DNA of 64,000 bases, taken from positions 1 to 64,000 of the forward strand of contig JAZDES010000221.1 in assembly GCA_043808585.1 (NCBI GenBank), written 5' to 3'. Below are positions 59,144 to 64,000 of the stretch, in pieces. The notes beneath the pieces are model-generated. The model searched no databases, had not been told where the DNA came from, and saw nothing but the letters and a program-made list of their open reading frames with translations. The translations under genes and the position numbers were made by a program. Position 1 is the stretch's first letter; every line of letters starts with the position of its first letter. The DNA is from CAYVMN01 sp043808585 (lineage in GTDB: Bacteria > Desulfobacterota > DSM-4660 > Desulfatiglandales > Desulfatiglandaceae).

Positions 59144-60922
59144 CTATGAAGCTACGGGAAAGGCGGGGGGAACCAACTCTGTGGGGCCTTTCGAGGCATG
59201 TTGCCGGTGCGCCTGTAAATATGATCTCACCTCCGGCGGAACCGCTGTGAAACGAATTATGTGGGGATTTCCACGATCCCCAGCATTCCCTATCACCTTG
59301 CCATAGAAGACCTTATTCATCAGGTCTTCATCGACTCCTCTCAGGTTCATCTTTAGGTTGGTCAAAAGCTCAACGGGTTCGTCGAGGTTAATCTCAGCGG
59401 ATTTTTTTGAGAGTTTGACCATAAAGCCCTCGATGCCCTTTCTCCCCACGTGCTTGCCCTCGAGCACCGTGTATCGCACCGGAATTTGTCGCACCAGGGT
59501 AACAGGAGCAGGGTCCATCTCCTCCAGGGCGAGATTGAAGCCCCCGGCTATGCCTCCCACCTCGTAGATTTTTAACGGCGTTTCAGCTCCTTTAGGAAAT
59601 ACCTCTCGCTGGGCGTCAATTCGCAGGATCTCGCCTGCCTGTTCATATAGGGATTCCGAGACTAGTATCTGCCCACCGACCGTATAGGACTCAATCCGAC
59701 TTGTCATGTTAACGCCGCTCCCCACCACGGCATACTTGCTTCTCTTGCTGGATCCGATGTTCCCGACTATTACCTCGGCCTCGTTGAGACCAATCCCCAT
59801 TTCCAGCTCTGGAAGCCCGTTAGTGCGGTTCTCCCTGTTTACCTCGGCCATGGCGTTTTGCATGGCAATGGCACATGCAATGGCTCGATGGGCCCGGTCC
59901 GGCATCTCCTGTGGTGCACCAAAGATGACAAGGAGGGCGTCGCCGATGATTTCATTTATGGTTCCGTTGTATTTAAGGACCACCTCCACCATGACCTCGA
60001 AGTAGGAGTTGAGCAACTGAACGACCCGCTCAGGCTCAAGACGCTCTGAGAGGGCAGTAAATCCCCTCAGGTCTGTCATCATAATCGTGACTCTACGCTT
60101 CTCGCCCCCTAATTCAAGGGCCGAAGGGTTCTCAATGAGGGAATTCATGACCTCTGTGGAAAGGTAGCGGCCGAACATCTTCTTGAGAAGATCGGTCATC
60201 TCAGCCACCTTTGCCTCCCGGTCCCTCCACCGGATGAAGATGTAGGCAGTGAGCAGGAGCATGAGGAGAAAGACCACCATCACAATAGCGAGGGTCCCAG
60301 CAAAATAATAGGTCTCTATCCTTCCGCCCGTAAAGGGAGATGATGAAAAGAGGGGTGCGTATGGTATGAGTCCAGCCCACGTAGCTATTGATGAACCCAG
60401 GGTGAGGGCTGTGAAGGTGACGGCCCATGGCAGGGCGATTTTCGTTTCGAAGAGGAGGAAGTTAAGGGTCCCAAAGGCCATCGCTAAGAGAAACGGCCCG
60501 GGGTGGGTCACAGACCCAAAGGCGTAACATACCAGTGACACATGAACTGCGTTATATTGAATAACAATGTGTGCAAAGGCCCTGCTTTCCGGAGAGCGCC
60601 GGCGTAACCATAGGCCTAAAAGCAAGAGGAGTATCCAGGGAATCCCGACAATTCGATTTAACTGATAGCCCAATTGAATAATATTCCAATTGATCCAGGG
60701 CAAGCGCTCAAAATACTTTGATATCGCAATGTTCATGACGAGATTGCTGGCCCCTCCCACGAAGCAAAATAGGGCAATGAGAAGGAGGCAACGGTCGATC
60801 GTGCACCATTCCAAGGGGTTCTTGTTTTTCCGATTATATCGGAGAAGCAACACCCCGGTAAGAAACGCAAACGCCCAAGGGAATGCGGTTTGGGAAAACT
60901 GCTTGACCCATATTCCTTCCAT
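59144..60922 (-). CDS. Membrane class III adenylate/guanylate cyclase with C-terminal PilZ-like domain
   Basis: A 592-residue protein with about seven N-terminal hydrophobic segments, then a class III cyclase domain (residues about 270-450): MMTDLRGFTALSERLEPERVV with the first metal Asp, NEIIGDALLVIFGAP with the second, and SKYAVVGSGVNMTSRIE. The last 120 residues (RYTVLEGKHVGRKGIEGFMVKLSKKSAEI) look like a PilZ domain, which could bind c-di-GMP. ATG 60922 is used since AAAAGGAG lies eight bases upstream; GTG 60931 would sit on the ribosome site. It would make cAMP or cGMP in response to a membrane signal. Confidence 0.83.
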   Translation of the reverse strand: MEGIWVKQFSQTAFPWAFAFLTGVLLLRYNRKNKNPLEWCTIDRCLLLIALFCFVGGASNLVMNIAISKYFERLPWINWNIIQLGYQLNRIVGIPWILLLLLGLWLRRRSPESRAFAHIVIQYNAVHVSLVCYAFGSVTHPGPFLLAMAFGTLNFLLFETKIALPWAVTFTALTLGSSIATWAGLIPYAPLFSSSPFTGGRIETYYFAGTLAIVMVVFLLMLLLTAYIFIRWRDREAKVAEMTDLLKKMFGRYLSTEVMNSLIENPSALELGGEKRRVTIMMTDLRGFTALSERLEPERVVQLLNSYFEVMVEVVLKYNGTINEIIGDALLVIFGAPQEMPDRAHRAIACAIAMQNAMAEVNRENRTNGLPELEMGIGLNEAEVIVGNIGSSKRSKYAVVGSGVNMTSRIESYTVGGQILVSESLYEQAGEILRIDAQREVFPKGAETPLKIYEVGGIAGGFNLALEEMDPAPVTLVRQIPVRYTVLEGKHVGRKGIEGFMVKLSKKSAEINLDEPVELLTNLKMNLRGVDEDLMNKVFYGKVIGNAGDRGNPHIIRFTAVPPEVRSYLQAHRQHASKGPTELVPPAFPVAS

Positions 60923-60953
60923 GGCCAACACTCCTTTTCTTAATAACCCCTAT

Positions 60954-61448
60954 TCAGACCAAAGGTCTTTCGAATGTATCCAACTTCCCGACATCCTTTT
61001 CTTCATTGACCGAAATGTTAAAATGGATTGGAATACAATTCCTGATTGTACGGGTAAGGTGGCAATACTCCTTCATCAGCTCCAGGCACCTTTCGCCGAT
61101 TTTCATCTCACCTTTTTCAACCACTATCTCCCCGGAGACAGTAATATCCGTGATAATATACCCCCTACCGTCAAATCCCACAGTGGCCTTACCCTGAAGG
61201 TTCAACAAGACGAGCTGGATGTCGAAACCCGTTTGAAAGTCAAGGAATGTATTGTTCAGACATCCAAGAATGGCTGAGACAAACAATTCATCAGGGCAGA
61301 TCCCTTTTCCCATGCCACCAAATGTCTCGGGTGTGTCAAAGGCAATTTTGCGGCCCTGACTTATTGTTGCAGTACCGCCTGTCTTACCGTCCCAGACGCT
61401 GTCTGCGTGGAACGTGAGGAGCTTTGGATATCTAAATCTCAGATCCAT
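60954..61448 (-). CDS. OsmC/Ohr family peroxide-reductase-like protein
   Basis: A 164-residue OsmC-fold protein. PETFGGMGKGICPDELFVSAILGCLNNTF is the central helix, with C in the usual first peroxidatic place, but the second Cys occurs in KEYCHLTRTI, typical for the OsmC rather than Ohr branch. These enzymes reduce organic hydroperoxides through a Cys pair. It follows 505 bases after the mini-SMC region and lies 31 bases upstream of the cyclase gene. Confidence 0.85.
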   Translation of the reverse strand: MDLRFRYPKLLTFHADSVWDGKTGGTATISQGRKIAFDTPETFGGMGKGICPDELFVSAILGCLNNTFLDFQTGFDIQLVLLNLQGKATVGFDGRGYIITDITVSGEIVVEKGEMKIGERCLELMKEYCHLTRTIRNCIPIHFNISVNEEKDVGKLDTFERPLV

Positions 61449-61712
61449 TGCCTTGCTCCTTCCGCAGGATGTTATCGATTTGATAACTACTTGTTTTTGT
61501 CAAAAGAAGGGTAGATAAATCGCGGCTCTATGTCAATTCACAGTTCATAGGGAGCCGAGCGGGCGGAAGGCCGGATGCATTGATTGGCTGAATTCGTTGT
61601 TCGTTGCTGGTTGCTCGTTACTCGTTAATAATGACTTTAGGTCACTTGAAGAAGAACTGGCCCAGGACTTTGCAAGGGGCGATTTACCCACCGAGACTGT
61701 CCACCTTTCAAC

Positions 61713-61907
61713 CGGGCAGGGGAAGATGTTGCACTTGCTACGTTTGGAGCCATGGTGGGGCCTTCACTTGAGGCGGCAGAGATCTTGAGCCAGCTGCGTA
61801 CCCTTTTGCCGTGTGACTGGGCTACGGTCCTGCGCTCGGTGGTCAAGACCGGGACATTCATCACTCCTAGCAGCACTTGTAAAGCCTCAAAAGGCGCTCG
61901 TCCATAA
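61713..61907 (+). pseudogene. Remnant of 2-oxoacid dehydrogenase E1 beta subunit
   Basis: The gap 61449-61866 contains a decayed coding stretch. The frame from 61713 gives AGEDVALATFGAMVGPSLEA, then LRTLLPCDWATVLRSVVKTG, which follow the transketolase-like C-terminal domain of pyruvate or branched-chain dehydrogenase E1 beta (GEDVT...YGAMV...ALEAAE; DLRTL-PLD-ETV-SV-KTG). The middle is shortened, the preceding segment (from about 61640) lies in another frame, and the end runs into the SMC-like gene on the other strand. It is not a working gene. Confidence 0.45.
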
Positions 61908-62889
61908 CAAAGTAGAACTTCATAAATGAAGAGCCGTCCCATCGTGTCCTTACCCCGTGGACCGTATTTGCGAGCGCTATGGTGCTGCGCAGGTGGGTGA
62001 TCATAATGAGTTGCTTATTTTGGGCCATAGTCTTTAGAAGGGCCTGCATGGACTTGTGATTTGTATAATCAAGAGATGGTTCCACTTCATCTAGCAGGTA
62101 AAAGGGGCTGTCCAACTGCCCGAAAATGGCCAATTTCAGGGCAAGGCTCGTTACCGACTTTTCCCCGCCGGATAGTTGGTGAGATTTGCGCCTTCGGTTC
62201 CCCGGTAATGTAACCTCAACCTCTAACCCGCTTCGGCCATTCTGCTCAATGACTTTTAGGTGGCCCTCGCCCAATGGGAACAGGAAATCCAGATACTGAC
62301 GAAAAAGGGGATCTATCTCCTCATAGATGCGTTCGCCCAGATCTGGCCTCTTGCCTGTGGACAATAATTCCTCAACCCAACGAAAACGTCTCCAGGGATC
62401 CAAAAGGATCATATCATTAATCTGTTCCTGTCTTATAATCGACCTTAGGGCATGGGGCAGTTTCAGATTTATCAACTCCTGCTTGTACTGTTCCCTTTGA
62501 TGAAGTTCATCTTGAACCCAATAGGCATCCTTTCCATCCTTTGTCATCTCTCGTATCAGGCGTATGGTGGGCGCCTTCTTTTCCGTCCCCTGTTTAAAGA
62601 TCAGCTCGACCCGAATCCGTGAGGCTGGAGGATAGTCCTTGCTGCCGCAGAAGAATAACTCGTCTTTTTCATAGCATCTGAGCCGGTTGAGATCATCTTC
62701 CCCCAGTGCCCAAACGATTGCATCCAATATGTTAGATTTCCCGACCCCGTTATTGCCTATAATTACGCCAATACCTGTTTGAAAACCCATATTCGTTAGC
62801 TCTGAAAAGGATTTGAACCCTTCAATATTTACATCCTCTAAGTAGAAGTCTTTCGATGTCTTGATTGCCTTCTCTTCTGGTGAATCCAT
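61867..62889 (-). CDS. Arm-less SMC/RecF-type ATPase (mini-SMC)
   Basis: A 340-residue ATPase built from the two halves of an SMC head without coiled coil. N-terminal: VNIEGFKSF and Walker A GNNGVGKSNILDAIVWALGE. The SMC-like IRQEQINDMILLDPWRRFRWVEELL follows. Then, after only about 20 intervening residues, comes the C-terminal head: signature HQLSGGEKSVTSLALKL and Walker B PFYLLDEVEPSLDYTN, and MITHLRST. Ordinary SMC proteins exceed 1100 residues. ATG 62889 (GGGAGGG before it) is preferred to 62910. It follows the selenoprotein gene by 30 bases. Function unknown; DNA or chromosome maintenance or a defence/repair role possible. Confidence 0.85.
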   Translation of the reverse strand: MDSPEEKAIKTSKDFYLEDVNIEGFKSFSELTNMGFQTGIGVIIGNNGVGKSNILDAIVWALGEDDLNRLRCYEKDELFFCGSKDYPPASRIRVELIFKQGTEKKAPTIRLIREMTKDGKDAYWVQDELHQREQYKQELINLKLPHALRSIIRQEQINDMILLDPWRRFRWVEELLSTGKRPDLGERIYEEIDPLFRQYLDFLFPLGEGHLKVIEQNGRSGLEVEVTLPGNRRRKSHQLSGGEKSVTSLALKLAIFGQLDSPFYLLDEVEPSLDYTNHKSMQALLKTMAQNKQLIMITHLRSTIALANTVHGVRTRWDGSSFMKFYFVMDERLLRLYKCC

Positions 62890-62919
62890 TACCCTACCTC
62901 CCTGACACATTGGATGAAC

Positions 62920-63213
62920 TCAGGCACTATTCCTATTAAGGTGTCGCCGGCGTATCTCATCGCTCAGTTCCTCCTGCCCTGGGATTATGGCCTCGTATAC
63001 CAATTCTCCATCCAGTGCGACGCTGGGCAAAGACCTGGCCTTAAGTTCTCGGAAGCGCTGAATCCCTTCGCGCGTGCGCATATCCCATTCCCTTACCTCT
63101 ATAAGATCTTGAATCTCTTCCGGTAAGACCCTTACCGACTCCGCCATATAGACGCAGGCAAGTCATTGATTAAAGTCTGTCAGAAGCACATCAACAACAA
63201 CCTTTTCCGCCAT
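62920..63213 (-). CDS. Selenocysteine thioredoxin-like small protein (U-x-x-C)
   Basis: A 97-residue protein that is complete only if TGA 63163-63165 is read as selenocysteine (residue 17). From ATG 63213 (GAGGAA seven bases upstream) it reads VVVDVLLTDFNQ-Sec-LACVYMAESV, a first strand ending in U-x-x-C, then helix, and a C-terminal LKARSLPSVALDGELVYE with the cis-Pro strand of thioredoxin folds. A conventional gene search would call only the downstream 75 codons from 63147, losing the redox motif. A perfect hairpin with GGT loop follows the UGA. It lies between a metallophosphoesterase and the arm-less SMC gene. Likely a thiol-redox protein; substrate unknown. Confidence 0.83.
63122..63165 (-). 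promoter_or_regulatory. UGA Sec codon and bacterial SECIS hairpin in small redox gene
   Basis: On the minus strand TGA (63165-63163) is followed by GGTAAG-GGT-CTTACC (63136-63122): a perfect 6-bp stem with GGT triloop, about 33 bases after the UGA. Confidence 0.82.
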
Positions 63214-63228
63214 ATTAATTTCCTCTAA

Positions 63229-64000
63229 TCATCTCACTTCCATGATTTTGAAGGCGATCTCTTCACCTCTTCGCTCTAACAGGCCCCAGGCCGGCCCGTT
63301 AACGCCCAAGGCCGGTCCTAGACTGATGAAATCTATTCCTCCCACAGTCCAGTGCCCCCATTCCTTTGACTGGCTGAATGCAATAATCTCTGCTTCGAAC
63401 TGCGGTGCCATGGCCTCGAGTGCAGGAAATACTGTCTCATCATGTAAGAACTGGGTTAAACCGCACACCATATTTATTTCAAGGGCAAATGGTTCGAAGT
63501 CCGAAAATCCGGGGAGATCCTGGAGGTATTTTCCAAAAAAGGCCATCCCTCTCTTTTGAGCAATCTGGAATAAAAGGACCTGGGGAAGACAGGTAAGGTA
63601 GTCTCTCTCCTTCTGCTCTAGATCGGGCAGTTTTTGTGACTCCATTCCCTGCCCATACTGCCAGTCCAGTTCTCCCTGAATGGCCAGGAGTCCTTGTTTT
63701 CTTATCAGCCCGAGAATATCGCTACTATTCGATAATCGACCCGTAAGGTTTCCCAGGCAGTAGACCGTCTCAACCCCCTCTTTGCGGATCGCGTCAATAA
63801 GGCCTTGTAAGACATCGCTGCGTCCCTCCAGGTCGCCTATCAGGCCTGCGCGGTCTCTAAGCCCTGTGTCCTTGTATACCCGAAATGAGTGCGCTGGAGC
63901 AAGGGTACCGTCTTGTACTGCCAACAAGGCCTTGGTCAGTTGATCCGGGCATGAGGTGTCATTCCTGCACCGGATGTCTTTGATCAGCTCCAATACCTCT
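63229..64000 (-). CDS. Metallophosphoesterase-like protein, degenerate, 5' end outside window
   Basis: At least 257 residues; the frame is still open at the right edge, so the start may lie beyond 64000 (a TTG at 63993 is the only start inside). The fold is that of calcineurin-type phosphoesterases: AGLIGDLEGRSDVLQGLIDAI, VYCLGNLTGRL and LAIQGELDW match the usual GDxHGN, GDxVxxG and GNxD, but several metal ligands are changed (Asp to Asn in GNLTG; GEL for GNH/GND), and the C-terminal HxH is reduced to WGHWTVGG. It may be inactive or have an altered site. The selenoprotein gene starts 15 bases downstream, so the three genes likely form an operon. Confidence 0.65.
   Translation of the reverse strand, partial: EVLELIKDIRCRNDTSCPDQLTKALLAVQDGTLAPAHSFRVYKDTGLRDRAGLIGDLEGRSDVLQGLIDAIRKEGVETVYCLGNLTGRLSNSSDILGLIRKQGLLAIQGELDWQYGQGMESQKLPDLEQKERDYLTCLPQVLLFQIAQKRGMAFFGKYLQDLPGFSDFEPFALEINMVCGLTQFLHDETVFPALEAMAPQFEAEIIAFSQSKEWGHWTVGGIDFISLGPALGVNGPAWGLLERRGEEIAFKIMEVR

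Overview
The window reads as a piece of a strictly anaerobic Desulfobacterota-type (deltaproteobacterial) chromosome, sulfate-reducing or syntrophic in style. The signs are Hdr/Mvh-type iron-sulfur electron carriers, a tungsten-type aldehyde:ferredoxin oxidoreductase homologue, a NIL-domain ferredoxin, many sigma-54 regulators, and at least three genes interrupted by an in-frame UGA that I read as selenocysteine. No tRNA, rRNA, CRISPR array, phage or complete IS element was seen. Taxonomy is inferred from gene content only.

Layout. 1-13.8 kb (mostly minus): an amino-acid and peptide catabolism block with a complete branched-chain amino acid ABC transporter (livK, hairpin, livHMGF), an N-acyl-D-amino-acid deacylase, an M28 peptidase, a flavodoxin, two related Cys-containing proteins of uncertain function, alanine racemase, a NIL-ferredoxin and two aminotransferases (one cut by the window edge). 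14-22.3 kb: housekeeping genes, namely a phosphofructokinase with pyrophosphate-type residues, ispG-proS-rel, rpmB and mpl.

22.3-42.4 kb: a signalling and stress island. It has four full or degenerate kinases and regulators with sigma-54 output, an SLC13 permease, a cytidylate-kinase-like protein, Usp-like proteins, a Lon protease with a receiver domain inserted before its ATPase, a TSUP permease, a CBS protein and several stand-alone receivers. Six small or regulatory proteins share a short peptide module (consensus AATFAEAGE followed by A..E). Two near-consensus sigma-54 promoters lie in front of operons that encode this module. The Lon receiver closely resembles the receiver of the NtrC-type regulator at 22.3 kb, which suggests one kinase could address both transcription and proteolysis.

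42.5-57.4 kb: a nitrogen and redox region. gdhA is divergent from a GAF-ANTAR antiterminator gene. Next comes a leader RNA with two hairpins whose hexaloops carry A1 and G4, the second exclusive with a terminator, as expected for an ANTAR target. Behind it lies a run of plus-strand genes: glutamate-synthase FMN domain, small ferredoxin, AOR, AOR-type ferredoxin, a selenocysteine HdrA with two flavin modules, a selenocysteine MvhD, an HdrC-GltD fusion, and a PurF/GltB-like amidotransferase in which the catalytic Cys2 is Asp.

57.7-64 kb (minus): a degenerate KaiC-HTH-cupin regulator, a membrane class III cyclase, an OsmC protein, a remnant of a 2-oxoacid dehydrogenase beta subunit, an SMC-type ATPase without coiled-coil arms, a hidden selenocysteine thioredoxin-like protein (U-x-x-C), and a degenerate metallophosphoesterase cut by the window end.
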